From UBA11136 sp964482135 (GTDB lineage Bacteria; Pseudomonadota; Alphaproteobacteria; UBA11136): a DNA stretch of 64,000 nucleotides. The stretch covers positions 7,687 to 71,686 of the forward strand of contig CAYZWF010000005.1 in the NCBI GenBank assembly GCA_964482135.1, given 5' to 3'. The translations under genes were made by a program, and so were the position numbers. The notes under the pieces are model-generated. The model was not told the origin of the DNA, did no database searches, and saw only the letters and a program-made list of their open reading frames with translations. Positions 45,154-54,527 of this stretch are shown here, one piece after another. Every line of letters starts with the position of its first letter. Positions within the stretch are counted from its first letter, which is position 1.

Positions 45154-46100
45154 GCCGGAATCCCCATGCCGGCGGCCGCGTCGGCTAGCATGGCGACGAA
45201 CAGCAGGAACAGATAGAGGATGGAATAGCCGAACAGGGCCTTGGCGGCGGCATCGGACTTGGCGGCCCAGAGCCGCAGCGCCAGCCCCAGGAACCCTCCC
45301 CCCAGAACCAGTGCAACGATCGCATAGGCCATCCCCGCCACGCCGAGCCAGCACGGAACCAGGGTCACGGGAATCAGCAGAACCGTGTAGAGCAGGATCA
45401 GCTTGCGGGTTTCGCGCGCGCCCGCCACCACCGGCATCATGGGCACGCCGACGCGGGCGTAATCGCCGCAACGATACAGCGAGAGCGCCCAGAAATGGGC
45501 CGGCGTCCACACGAAGATAATGGCGAACAGGGCCAGCGAGGCCAACGACACGTCGCCGCTGACGGCGGCCCAGCCGATCATCGGCGGAAACGCCCCCGAC
45601 GCGCCGCCGATGACAATGTTCTGCGGCGTCCGGCGTTTCAGCCAGATGGTATAGACGAATACATAGAAACAGATGGTCAGCGCCAACAGCGCGGCGGCCA
45701 CATAGTTCACCGCCAGACCCATCACGCTCACCGCCGCCACCGACAACACCACCCCGAAACCAAGTGCATCCGCCGGGTCCATGCGGCCCGCCGGCAACGG
45801 CCGGTTGCGGGTACGCTTCATGCCGGCATCGATATCGCGGTCGTACCACATGTTGATGGCGCCCGAGGCCCCCGCCGCCACGGCGATACATAAGATAGCC
45901 ACCGCCGCCAGCAGGGGATGGATATGGCCCGGAGCCAGCATCATGCCGGCAAATCCGGTAAACACCACCAGCGACATCACCCGTGGTTTCAACAGGGCGA
46001 TGAAATCCGTCACCGCGGGACTGGCGGAGCCGTCACCCGAAACATCAGACGGCACAGCCCCCGAAGAGACGTGATTGAGGTCAATGGAGGTAGAAGCCAT
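45150..46100 (-). CDS. ctaB: Protoheme IX farnesyltransferase (heme O synthase)
   Basis: 316 residues, about nine membrane helices, UbiA superfamily. It adds a farnesyl group to heme b to make heme o for the oxidase. The prenyl-diphosphate site is NMWYDRDIDAGMKRTRNRPLPAG; the second Asp-rich region is at WTPAHFWALSLYRCGDYARVGVPMMP. It lies between subunit I and coxF. Confidence 0.95.
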   Translation of the reverse strand: MASTSIDLNHVSSGAVPSDVSGDGSASPAVTDFIALLKPRVMSLVVFTGFAGMMLAPGHIHPLLAAVAILCIAVAAGASGAINMWYDRDIDAGMKRTRNRPLPAGRMDPADALGFGVVLSVAAVSVMGLAVNYVAAALLALTICFYVFVYTIWLKRRTPQNIVIGGASGAFPPMIGWAAVSGDVSLASLALFAIIFVWTPAHFWALSLYRCGDYARVGVPMMPVVAGARETRKLILLYTVLLIPVTLVPCWLGVAGMAYAIVALVLGGGFLGLALRLWAAKSDAAAKALFGYSILYLFLLFVAMLADAAAGMGIPA

Positions 46101-46145
46101 TTATAGCCTCCATCCGTTACGCATAAATCCCACCCTCCTGAAAAA

Positions 46146-47708
46146 CTACACTTTCGGCAATTCTTCGTAGGTATGGAAGGGTGGCGGTGAACTGAGCTTC
46201 CATTCCAGGGTATCGGCACCCACACCCCACGGATTATCCGCCGCCTTCTCGCCCGACGCAAAGGTCTTGTAGACGATGTAGAGGAAGAGAACCGCACCCA
46301 CGATCGAGAGATAGGATCCGTAGGTGGAAATCTCGTTCCAGCCGACATAGGCGTCCGGATAGTCGGGAATACGCCGCGGCATGCCGGCAAGACCCGAGAA
46401 ATGCATGGGGAAGAAGGTGAGGTTGACACCGACGAACATGATCCAGAACTGGAGCTTGCCCAGGCTTTCCGAATACTGGCGTCCCGACATCTTGCCGATC
46501 CAGTAGAAAAAGCCCGCGAACATGGCGAACAGGGCGCCCATGGACATGGTGTAGTGGAAGTGGCCAACCACGTAATAGGTATCCTGAAGCGCGATGTCCA
46601 CACCGGCATTGGCCAGCACCACGCCGGTGACGCCGCCCAGCGTAAACAGGAAGATCATCCCCAGCGCGAACAGCATGGGCGTGGGGAAGGTCAGAGACCC
46701 GCCCCACATGGTGGCTATCCAGCTGAATATCTTGATCCCCGTGGGCACCGCGATGACCATGGTGGCGGCCACGAAATAGGCCCGCGTATCCACGTCCATC
46801 CCCACCGTATACATGTGGTGGGCCCAGACGATGAAGCCGACGAAGCCGATGGCCACCATGGCGTAGGCCATGCCGAGATAGCCGAAGACGGGCTTCTTCG
46901 AGAAGGTGGAGATCACCTGGCTGACGATACCGAAACCCGGGATGATCAGGATATAGACCTCGGGGTGGGCGAAGAACCAGAACAGATGCTGCCACAGAAG
47001 AGGATCGCCGCCGCCCTCGGGTGAATAGAAGGTGGTGCCGAAATTACGGTCGGTGAGCAGCATGGTGATGCCGCCCGCCAGAACCGGCAAGGAGAGCAGT
47101 AGCAGGAACGAAGTCACCAGAACCGCCCAGCAGAACAGCGGCATCTTGTGCAGGGTCATGCCCGGCGCCCGCATGTTGAAGATGGTGGCGATGAAGTTGA
47201 TGGCGCCCAGGATCGACGAGGCGCCCGCCAGATGCAGGGACAGAATCGCCAGGTCAACCGCCTTGCCGGGATGTCCGTAAGTGCTCAAGGGGGCGTAAAC
47301 GGTCCAGCCCGTGCCGGCGCCGCCATCGGTAAAGGCCGAGGTCACCAGCAGGATAAGCGCCGGCGGCAGCAGCCAGAAGCTGACATTGTTCATGCGCGGG
47401 AAGGCCATGTCCGGCGCCCCGATCATCAACGGCACCATCCAGTTGCCGAAACCGCCCATCATGGCCGGCATGACCATGAAGAACACCATGACGAAGCCAT
47501 GGGCCGTCACCACCACGTTGAAGAACTGGTAGTCGTCGCCGAAGACCTGCATGCCGGGCTCGGCGAGCTCCATGCGAAGAAGCAGGGAGAAGACCGCGCC
47601 AACAACACCGCCGATAACGGCGAGAATAAGGTACATCGTGCCGATGTCCTTGTGGTTGGTGGAATAGAGCCACCGCTTGATGCCGGTGGGATTATCGTGA
47701 GTGCTCAT
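46146..47708 (-). CDS. ctaD: Cytochrome c oxidase subunit I
   Basis: 520 residues, 12 membrane helices. It contains the heme a and heme a3-CuB centres. The binuclear-centre motif WFFGHPEVYIL appears as WFFAHPEVYIL; HHMYTVGMDVDTRAYF and the two heme-ligand histidines in VVGHFHYTMSMG are in place. The pattern marks an aa3-type A-family oxidase. Confidence 0.97.
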   Translation of the reverse strand: MSTHDNPTGIKRWLYSTNHKDIGTMYLILAVIGGVVGAVFSLLLRMELAEPGMQVFGDDYQFFNVVVTAHGFVMVFFMVMPAMMGGFGNWMVPLMIGAPDMAFPRMNNVSFWLLPPALILLVTSAFTDGGAGTGWTVYAPLSTYGHPGKAVDLAILSLHLAGASSILGAINFIATIFNMRAPGMTLHKMPLFCWAVLVTSFLLLLSLPVLAGGITMLLTDRNFGTTFYSPEGGGDPLLWQHLFWFFAHPEVYILIIPGFGIVSQVISTFSKKPVFGYLGMAYAMVAIGFVGFIVWAHHMYTVGMDVDTRAYFVAATMVIAVPTGIKIFSWIATMWGGSLTFPTPMLFALGMIFLFTLGGVTGVVLANAGVDIALQDTYYVVGHFHYTMSMGALFAMFAGFFYWIGKMSGRQYSESLGKLQFWIMFVGVNLTFFPMHFSGLAGMPRRIPDYPDAYVGWNEISTYGSYLSIVGAVLFLYIVYKTFASGEKAADNPWGVGADTLEWKLSSPPPFHTYEELPKV

Positions 47709-47730
47709 AATTTAAAACTCTCGCTTTGGC

Positions 47731-48609
47731 CTATTGCTGGGCTTGGTTTTGTACAGTGTTCTGGGCAACGCGGACGGACTCGTTGCCGTCATTGCGCGCG
47801 AATTCTTCCTGGGCGGTCGTGACCCAGGCGTCGAAGGCCTCTTTCGAGACCGCCTTGATGGCGATGGGCATGAAGGCGTGACCGGTGCCGCAAAGCTCCG
47901 AACACTGGCCGTAGTACCAGCCCTCTTGCGTAATCTTGAGCCAGGTCTCGTTGAGACGGCCGGGAATGGCGTCGGTCTTGACGCCGAGCGCGGGCATGGC
48001 CCAGCTGTGAATGACCCCGGCGGGAGGCGCGGCCAGAAGCACGCGCACGGTGGTGTCCACCGGCAGCACCACGGGATTGTCCACGCCGAGCAAGCGGGGA
48101 TGCCCGTCCAGCTCGTCCTCCTCAAGCATGATGCTGTCGAAGGTAAAGTTGCCGTTATCGGGATATTCGTAGGTCCAGTACCACTGTTCGCCGATGGCCT
48201 TGATGGTCATCTCGGCGTCGGCCGCGCGGTCCTCGAAATAAAGCAGCTTGAAGGAGGGAATGGCGATGGTCACCAGGATAAGAATGGGGACCACCGTCCA
48301 CGCCACCTCAAGAGCGGTGTTGTGTGTCACCTTCGAGGGCACCGGGTTGTTCGATTCCTTGAAGCGCGTGATCACATAGAGCAGCAGCACGGTGACGAAA
48401 ATGGAGATGACGGTGATGATGACGAGAAGCATGTCGTGAAAATCGGTAATGCTCTCCATCACCGGAGAGGCCGCGGCCTGAAGACCCATCTGCCAATCCA
48501 CCGGCTGGCCGGTATGGACGGCGCCTGCGTGTTCGGCCAAGGCGGAAAAGGCGCTTATGCCCGTGAAGAAAACGGCCGCAATGGCGGCGCATACAGCATT
48601 CAGAAACAT
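47731..48609 (-). CDS. ctaC: Cytochrome c oxidase subunit II
   Basis: 292 residues. A signal peptide and two membrane helices are followed by the periplasmic CuA domain: IKAIGEQWYWTYEYPD, VIHSWAMPALGVKTDAIPGR, and CSELCGTGHAFMPI with the copper ligands. There is no fused cytochrome c domain. It is the first gene of the oxidase operon; the ribosome site is AGGACAGGA. Confidence 0.96.
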   Translation of the reverse strand: MFLNAVCAAIAAVFFTGISAFSALAEHAGAVHTGQPVDWQMGLQAAASPVMESITDFHDMLLVIITVISIFVTVLLLYVITRFKESNNPVPSKVTHNTALEVAWTVVPILILVTIAIPSFKLLYFEDRAADAEMTIKAIGEQWYWTYEYPDNGNFTFDSIMLEEDELDGHPRLLGVDNPVVLPVDTTVRVLLAAPPAGVIHSWAMPALGVKTDAIPGRLNETWLKITQEGWYYGQCSELCGTGHAFMPIAIKAVSKEAFDAWVTTAQEEFARNDGNESVRVAQNTVQNQAQQ

Positions 48610-49175
48610 TGTGTCCTGTCCTGTCTCGAAACCAAAAAAATATATGGAGTGACAAAAATAGCCAACCCCCCCACTGCGCCCGGTTCATTAGCCCCAAGAT
48701 ATACCTTACCCAAGGGGTGGTCACATTCAAATCCCAGAATCCGATGGGGGCTTGTCGAAAGCCTCCCGCGACGAAACAAGAATGCAACCAAACAGCAGAC
48801 GCGTCGGGCACAATACACAGTGCGGCGGTGCGGCTCAAGCCTAAGAATCACTCCGTCGCCGACTTTAAAAATATGGTTCGGAGAGGCTGAAAGAGGCGGA
48901 AAACTCACGTTTTTAATTTATAAATTTTATAAGAAAAAGAATTACTGTAACCATGATGTAACTAAAGGATAAGCACGGATGTCACCAAGGCGTAACTCAC
49001 ATCCAGGGTAATTTTTTGCCCCGCATCGGTACCGCAGCCGTCCTCTTTTTTTGCTGTGCGCCGGGGCCACCCCTCCCCATCTTGAAGAAAGGCGCGGAAC
49101 GCGCTACCCCTCACCGGAGGTTTTTCCTCCCGCCGCCATCCAATCGAAAAAGCCAATGGAGAAAGTTAAAAAAAG
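48610..49175. other. Divergent promoter region between ctaC and tldD
   Basis: 566 bases without a supported gene. A very AT-rich stretch lies at 48900-48965. A hairpin GGAGG-TTTTT-CCTCC occurs near 49117-49131. On the minus strand CTTGGG occurs twice about 13 bases apart near 48695-48715, a possible regulator site for the oxidase operon. The tldD ribosome site is GGAGAAAG at about 49158. Confidence 0.4.
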
Positions 49176-50609
49176 ATGAGCGATCTCGCCACCACCGACA
49201 CGCTGTTCTTCGAGCGCACCGGCCTCGACCGGGAAGGCGCCGAATCCCGGGTCAATGATGCCCTGGCGGGCTGTGATGACGGCGAGCTGTTCCTTGAATA
49301 CTGTCAGACCGAAAGCCTCAACTTCGACGATGGACGGCTGAAGACGGCCAGTTTCGACACCTCCCAGGGATTTGGCCTGCGCGCAGTCAGCGGCGAGACC
49401 ACCGGCTATGCCCATGCCAGCGAATTGAGCGAGGCGGCATTGAAGCGCGCGGGCGAGACGGTGAAAACGGTCATCACCGGAAGCAAGGCGGCAACCGAGG
49501 CCGCGCCCCAGTCCACCAACCGCCATCTTTACGACGACACCAACCCGCTGGGCGAGGGCGAGTTCGCCGACAAGGTATCGCTGCTTTCCGAGATGGACGC
49601 CTATGCCCGCGACCGCGACCCCCGGGTGCGCCAGGTCTCGGCCTCGCTCTCGGGACAATGGCAGGCGGTGCAGATCATCCGCCCCGGCGGCGAGCGGGTC
49701 TGTGACGTGCGCCCGCTGGTACGGCTCAACGTGACGGTCACGGCCGCCGAGGGCGAACGCATGGAACAGGGCACCTATGGCAGCGGCGGCCGCGCCGGTT
49801 ATGGCCAGTGGCTCAAGCCCGAGACCTGGAAGGCTTCCGTGGACGAAGCCCTGCGCCAAGCCCTGGTAAATCTGGAATCGGTGGCCACCCCGGCCGGTGA
49901 AATGACCGTGGTGCTGGGGCCGGGCTGGCCGGGAATCCTGTTACACGAGGCCGTGGGCCACGGGCTGGAAGGCGATTTCAACCGCAAGAACACCTCGGCT
50001 TTTTCCGGGCTGGTGGGTCAACGGGTGGCCGCGCCCGGCGTCACCGTGGTCGATGACGGCACCCTGGAAAACCTGCGCGGATCGGTAACCATCGACGACG
50101 AAGGCACGCCGCCACAACGCACGATGCTGATCGAGGATGGCATCCTGACGGGCTATATGTTCGACCGCATGAACGCCCGCCTCATGGACGCCCAGCCCAC
50201 CGGCAACGGCCGCCGCCAGTCCTACGCCCACGCCCCCATGCCGCGCATGACCAACACCTATATGCTGGGCGGCGGCCATGCGCAGGAGGAGATCATCGCC
50301 TCGGTGAAGAAGGGCCTCTATGCCGTCAGTTTCAGCGGCGGCTCGGTGGACATCACCAGCGGTAAGTTCGTGTTCTCGGCCTCGGAGGCCTATCTCATCG
50401 AGGACGGCAAGATAGGCGCGCCGGTAAAAGGAGCCACCCTGATCGGCAACGGGCCGGATGTTTTGACCAAGGTCTCCATGATCGGCGACGACATGGCGCT
50501 GGACCCCGGTATCGGCACCTGCGGCAAGGACGGCCAGCACGTGCCCGTGGGCGTGGGCCAGCCCACATTGAAGATCGACGGCCTCACCGTGGGCGGCACC
50601 GAAGGGTAA
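49176..50609 (+). CDS. tldD: Metalloprotease TldD
   Basis: 477 residues. TldD works with TldE/PmbA to degrade peptides. The zinc motif is HEAVGHGLEGD with the downstream Cys ligand region near GTCGKDGQ. FLEYCQTESLNFDDGRLK and GFGLRAVSGETTGYA are typical of the N-terminal domain. It often lies beside the cytochrome oxidase genes in alphaproteobacteria, here divergent from ctaC. Three copies of a 12-base repeat (GATAAA-YGCCCA type) follow near 50625-50660. Confidence 0.95.
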   Translation: MSDLATTDTLFFERTGLDREGAESRVNDALAGCDDGELFLEYCQTESLNFDDGRLKTASFDTSQGFGLRAVSGETTGYAHASELSEAALKRAGETVKTVITGSKAATEAAPQSTNRHLYDDTNPLGEGEFADKVSLLSEMDAYARDRDPRVRQVSASLSGQWQAVQIIRPGGERVCDVRPLVRLNVTVTAAEGERMEQGTYGSGGRAGYGQWLKPETWKASVDEALRQALVNLESVATPAGEMTVVLGPGWPGILLHEAVGHGLEGDFNRKNTSAFSGLVGQRVAAPGVTVVDDGTLENLRGSVTIDDEGTPPQRTMLIEDGILTGYMFDRMNARLMDAQPTGNGRRQSYAHAPMPRMTNTYMLGGGHAQEEIIASVKKGLYAVSFSGGSVDITSGKFVFSASEAYLIEDGKIGAPVKGATLIGNGPDVLTKVSMIGDDMALDPGIGTCGKDGQHVPVGVGQPTLKIDGLTVGGTEG

Positions 50610-50758
50610 GGGGCGAATTCGGGGGGATAAACGCCCAGATAAATGCCCAGATAAATACCCAAACAACCGGGGGGCGATGGACCCCCGTCATCGCGGGCCT
50701 TAAGGTGGGTCCAACAAGATTTTTATTCTTTCTAATTTTTCCTGGGGAGGGAAAAACA

Positions 50759-52900
50759 ATGCCTGATGGTACTACCGCAACAACCGCGTTTGGGGCCTGT
50801 CCCCATGACTGTCCCGACACCTGCGCCATGCTGTTCGATATCGAGGATGGAAAAGTCACCGGCGTAAGTGGCAGCAGAGAACACCCCATGACCAACGGCA
50901 GTCTCTGCGTCAAGCTGAAGGATTATGAAAAACGCATGTATCATCCCGATCGCCTGTTGCATCCCATGCGCCGTACCGGGCCCAAGGGCAGCAAGCAGTT
51001 CGAACGCATTACCTGGGATGAGGCGCTGGATGAAATCGCCGGCAAATGGAAGGCCATCATAGAAGAGCATGGGCCCCAGGCCATCGTGCCCTATAGCTAT
51101 CTGGGCCATCAGGGACTGGTTCACGGCCTCAATGGCGGCGACGCCTTCTTTAACAGACTGGGCGCCACGGTATGTGAACGCACCTTTTGCGGCGAAGGCT
51201 CCTGTACTGCCTGGTTGACCACGGTTGGCCCCACCGCGGGTCTCGACGTGGAGAGTTATATCCACTCGAAATATATCGTCATCTGGGCCTGTAACAGCGT
51301 CAGCACCAACCTGCATCACTGGGCCATTATCCAGGATGCCAGAAAAAAAGGCGCCAAGGTGGTGGTTATCGATGCCTATAAATCACGCACCGCCAAAGAA
51401 GCCGATTGGCATATTTGTCCAAAACCCGGAACCGACGGCGCTCTGGCCATGGCCCTCATCAACAGCATTATCGAACAGGGTCTGGTGGATAAGGAATACG
51501 TGGATAATTACACCGTCGGTTATGAGGAACTGGCGGAGCGCGCCAAGGATCGCACCCCGGAATGGGCATCAGAGATTACCGGCGTCGCCGCCGAGGACAT
51601 CCGCCAGCTGGCCAAGGATCTGGCCACCGAGCAACCCGCCGCCATCCGCATGGGCGTGGCGCTGGAACGCCATTTCGGTGGCGGTCAAACCATCCGTGTG
51701 GTGACCTGTATCCCGGGACTGACCGGCGCATGGCGGCATATCGGCGGGGGAGTTACACAATTTCCGGTTTGGGAACATCCCTACAAATTCGATGTGATAT
51801 CTCGACCGGATCTTATTCCCGAAGGCACGCGGGTCATTAACGCCCTGCAGATAGGCCGCGCGCTGACCGGTGAAATGGATCTCGATATTCCCATCAAATC
51901 GATGATGTTCTGGAATGCAAATCCGGTCACCCAGGCGCCGGAAACGGACAAGATCGTCGAAGGCTTGATGAATGAAGATATGTTCACGGTCTGCGCCGAG
52001 CATTTCATCAGCGATACCGCGTCTTACGCGGATATCCTTTTGCCCGCCTCCATGGGCGCCGAGATGGAAGATATGGTCCTGTCGTGGGGTCACTTGTATC
52101 TCACCTATAACGCCAAGAGCGTTGAGTCCCCCGGAGAAGCCATACCCAACAATGAAATCTTCCAGCGTCTGGCCGCGCGCATGGGCTTTGAAGACGAACA
52201 GTTCAAATGGTCGGATTCCCAATGTCTGGAAAACTATGTTGATTGGGAGTCGCCCGCATGTGACGGCATCGATCTCGATTATATGCGTGAGAACGGTTTT
52301 GCCCGTTTGACCGTGGGAACCCCGGACGACCGTTGTCCCCATAAGGAAGGCAACTTCCCGACCCCATCCGGCAAATGTGAATTCAAGCTGGATGGCGCGG
52401 TTAACTTCGTCGCCGGACCCTTCCGTCAAATGTATGAGGGGTTTCAACCGGGTGAACCGCTGGATGACCTGCCCGATTATGTTCCCTCGAGGGAAACGCC
52501 GGAAACCAACCCGGAACTGGCGAAGAAATACCCCTTGAATATTGTCTCACCCAAGAGCCACGGTTTCTTGAATTCCTGTTACGCCAATATGGATCACAAG
52601 ATTAAAGGCCAGGGCGAACAATTCGTTTTGATTAACGCGGCGGACGCAGACCCCAGAGGCATAAAAGAGGGCGATAAAGTTCGCGTCTTTAATGACCGCG
52701 GCGGTTTTGTAGGTGATGCCAAGGTCACCGACGACGTCAATGCGGGGGTTATCGTCGCCACCCTGGGCTATTGGCGGCAATTAAACGAGGGGACGGTTAA
52801 TTCCATCAGTTCCGCCGAGTTCGTCAATATGGGACATGCACCGTCCTTTTCCGACAATCTGGTGGAGGTGGGACTCACCAACCGCGGACCGGGAGACTGA
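50759..52900 (+). CDS. Molybdopterin oxidoreductase, DMSO-reductase superfamily
   Basis: 713 residues from ATG 50759 (ribosome site GGGAGGGA). An N-terminal [4Fe-4S] domain has Cys14, Cys18, Cys22 and Cys50 followed by Lys52. The region RTFCGEGSC (141-149) is where the protein ligand to molybdenum is found in relatives, so Cys144 is the likely ligand. The C-terminal domain holds the second pterin site (FVLINAADADPRGIKEGDKV). There is no Tat signal, so it is probably cytosolic. No iron-sulfur or membrane partner subunit adjoins it. The substrate cannot be told from sequence. A terminator follows. Confidence 0.88.
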   Translation: MPDGTTATTAFGACPHDCPDTCAMLFDIEDGKVTGVSGSREHPMTNGSLCVKLKDYEKRMYHPDRLLHPMRRTGPKGSKQFERITWDEALDEIAGKWKAIIEEHGPQAIVPYSYLGHQGLVHGLNGGDAFFNRLGATVCERTFCGEGSCTAWLTTVGPTAGLDVESYIHSKYIVIWACNSVSTNLHHWAIIQDARKKGAKVVVIDAYKSRTAKEADWHICPKPGTDGALAMALINSIIEQGLVDKEYVDNYTVGYEELAERAKDRTPEWASEITGVAAEDIRQLAKDLATEQPAAIRMGVALERHFGGGQTIRVVTCIPGLTGAWRHIGGGVTQFPVWEHPYKFDVISRPDLIPEGTRVINALQIGRALTGEMDLDIPIKSMMFWNANPVTQAPETDKIVEGLMNEDMFTVCAEHFISDTASYADILLPASMGAEMEDMVLSWGHLYLTYNAKSVESPGEAIPNNEIFQRLAARMGFEDEQFKWSDSQCLENYVDWESPACDGIDLDYMRENGFARLTVGTPDDRCPHKEGNFPTPSGKCEFKLDGAVNFVAGPFRQMYEGFQPGEPLDDLPDYVPSRETPETNPELAKKYPLNIVSPKSHGFLNSCYANMDHKIKGQGEQFVLINAADADPRGIKEGDKVRVFNDRGGFVGDAKVTDDVNAGVIVATLGYWRQLNEGTVNSISSAEFVNMGHAPSFSDNLVEVGLTNRGPGD

Positions 52901-52979
52901 CCCGGGGACGAGGCGGCGGCGTAAGGGTCAGGGTACGTCAGAGACTGCGGCCCTAAAAAGATAGAAAACAAACCCATGA

Positions 52980-53012
52980 AAAACCCCGCTGGTTCAACCG
53001 GCGGGGTTTTTT
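52980..53012 (+). terminator. Intrinsic terminator after the molybdopterin oxidoreductase gene
   Basis: A long stem (AAAACCCCGC with GCGGGGTTTT, extended by TGGTT/AACCG) is followed by six T. It isolates this gene from the P460-like gene. Confidence 0.88.
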
Positions 53013-53128
53013 GGTGGCTCTCAACTGCCGTCATCCGTCTTCGTGGAGGGAACCGGCTCTGCTGTTCCATTTCACCCTTCCCAGTGAGAGGGATCATGAT
53101 TTCCCCGCATGATTTCCTTACGGCCCCC

Positions 53129-53145
53129 ATGAAGTTAACCTTCAT
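53129..53145. promoter_or_regulatory. Palindrome upstream of the cytochrome P460-like gene
   Basis: ATGAAG-TTAAC-CTTCAT, perfect 6-bp arms, 112 bases before the start at 53257. It does not match FNR or NsrR consensus sites. The rest of the 356-base gap 52901-53256 holds only the terminator and an unassigned promoter. Confidence 0.4.
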
Positions 53146-53256
53146 CTCATATTCATGTTCTGGATTGTAATGACAGGCAACGCTTCATCTCTGAATCCAC
53201 CGGGCCATCTTTCAGGAACCTTCTGTATGGCCAAAACGAGGAGAGAATAAGGAATC

Positions 53257-53790
53257 ATGAATTACAAAAAAATCTTTGTCGGCACGGTGTGCGCCCTGTC
53301 CGCCCTGTCCGCCATAAACGCATATGCGGAGGGGAATCCCGAATATGTCAAATTCCCCACGGGTTACGAGACATCCTTTGCCAACTACACGACCATGAAC
53401 CGTGACGGTAAAGAGCAAGTGGCAAAGATGTATGCCAACGACGCCGCCATATCCAGCTACAAAAAGGGGCAGACGGCGGCTCCGGGTTCCGTTGTCGTCA
53501 TGGAAGTCTATAAGCCCAAAAAAGACGCCGATGGTAAATCCATTGTGGGCAGTGACGGCATCTACGAAATTGGCAAGCTCGCCGCGGTCGCCGTCATGGA
53601 ACGGAGGGACGCATGGGAGGCCGCGTATTCACCGGATCACAGGCTGGGCAATTGGGGATTCGCCATATACAAACCCGATGGCACCCCAAAACCCAATAAG
53701 CTGGCTTGCGTCGAATGTCATTCACCGCTGGAAGATGAGGATTTTATCTTCTCCTATCAACAGCTTATGGATTACGTGAAGTCCAATTAA
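53257..53790 (+). CDS. Cytochrome P460 / c'-beta family protein
   Basis: 177 residues. A signal peptide (about 1-24) exports it to the periplasm. A single heme c motif CVECH is at 151-155 near the C-terminus, as in cytochrome P460, with VKFPTGYETSFANYTTMNRDGKEQVAKMYAN and the middle beta-sheet segment matching the family. Cytochromes P460 oxidise hydroxylamine or bind NO and form a heme-Lys cross-link; several lysines are available here but I cannot assign one. It lies tail to tail with the hao operon, supporting a role in hydroxylamine/NO chemistry. Confidence 0.88.
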   Translation: MNYKKIFVGTVCALSALSAINAYAEGNPEYVKFPTGYETSFANYTTMNRDGKEQVAKMYANDAAISSYKKGQTAAPGSVVVMEVYKPKKDADGKSIVGSDGIYEIGKLAAVAVMERRDAWEAAYSPDHRLGNWGFAIYKPDGTPKPNKLACVECHSPLEDEDFIFSYQQLMDYVKSN

Positions 53791-53866
53791 CGCAACCAGG
53801 AGCCGGGCAGACATGCTCGGTAGAACGGCGGATTAAAATTTAAGATGCGGCGTAAGAGGCGGGGGG

Positions 53867-53926
53867 TTAGCCGTCTTCGTGGAGACGGTCGAATTCGTCA
53901 CGCCCGAAACCGATGAAGCCGTCAAT
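53867..53926 (-). pseudogene. Diverged 3' end of a chorismate mutase gene
   Basis: On the minus strand the 20 codons read IDGFIGFGRDEFDRLHEDG-stop. The complete gene at 60110-60445 ends IDSFIEFEKGEFDRLHEGD-stop: 13 of 19 residues agree, many differing codons are synonymous, and the stop is at the same place. The remnant begins exactly at the stop of cycB. It has the same orientation as the full gene, so the two form diverged direct repeats around the hao-mocR block. Confidence 0.82.
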
Positions 53927-54515
53927 TCTTGCGCAGGACCACCGCTCCTTGTGCGAGGCTGGCATCGAGGTCGGTTTCGGGAGCTTCCTTGTGGACCAGG
54001 TTCTGGTGACAGTCGATGCAGGTCGCCCCTTCCGTTTCCATCTTCTTATGGGCCTTTTTCGCCGATTTGCCAGCCCCGCGCGGGTTCTTGTGGCAGCCGC
54101 GGCAGGTGATGCTGTCCCAGTCCTTCATCAGCATCCGCGCCTTGTGGGCCATTCTCAGGCGGTGCTTGTTGAATGCCTTCTTGGTCGAATAGTCGTCGAC
54201 CAGTTCGTGGTAGATGGCGCGGGTCCCGTCGATTACGTGGGTAGCGAGCGCAAGGTGGAAGTTGGCGAGACCCTTGGGTATATGACAATCACTGCATTCC
54301 GGCTGGGCCCCCATGGCGCCGCGGTAGTGGGTGGATTTCTTGAATTCCTCGGCCGGGTAGGTCATGGAATGGCAGCCGACGCAAAAGCCGGTGCTTGAAA
54401 CCGCCGCCTCGCCGCCCAGGACGATAGCCAGCAAGGCCAGCATGCCACCGGCGCCCCAAAGCAGCGCGCCCAGATTGCCGGTAATGTATCGCCAGATTTT
54501 CGTCATCCTTGGCAT
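53922..54515 (-). CDS. cycB: NapC/NirT-family tetraheme cytochrome (cM552)
   Basis: 197 residues. One N-terminal membrane helix (LGALLWGAGGMLALLAIVLGG) anchors a periplasmic domain with four heme motifs: CVGCH, CSDCH, CRGCH and CIDCH. It belongs to the NapC/NrfH quinone-reactive family; as the last gene after cycA it corresponds to cytochrome cM552 of ammonia oxidizers, which passes electrons from c554 to ubiquinone. It follows cycA by 12 bases. Confidence 0.9.
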   Translation of the reverse strand: MPRMTKIWRYITGNLGALLWGAGGMLALLAIVLGGEAAVSSTGFCVGCHSMTYPAEEFKKSTHYRGAMGAQPECSDCHIPKGLANFHLALATHVIDGTRAIYHELVDDYSTKKAFNKHRLRMAHKARMLMKDWDSITCRGCHKNPRGAGKSAKKAHKKMETEGATCIDCHQNLVHKEAPETDLDASLAQGAVVLRKN

Positions 54516-54527
54516 CGGCCTGTAACG

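Noticed and set aside
47734..48972. 412-codon open frame on the plus strand
   Set aside because: Antisense to ctaC, which has full family motifs; the extension past 48609 has no support.
50620..50665. Short 12-base repeats considered as a CRISPR array
   Set aside because: Three short near-tandem units without spacers; no cas genes in the window.
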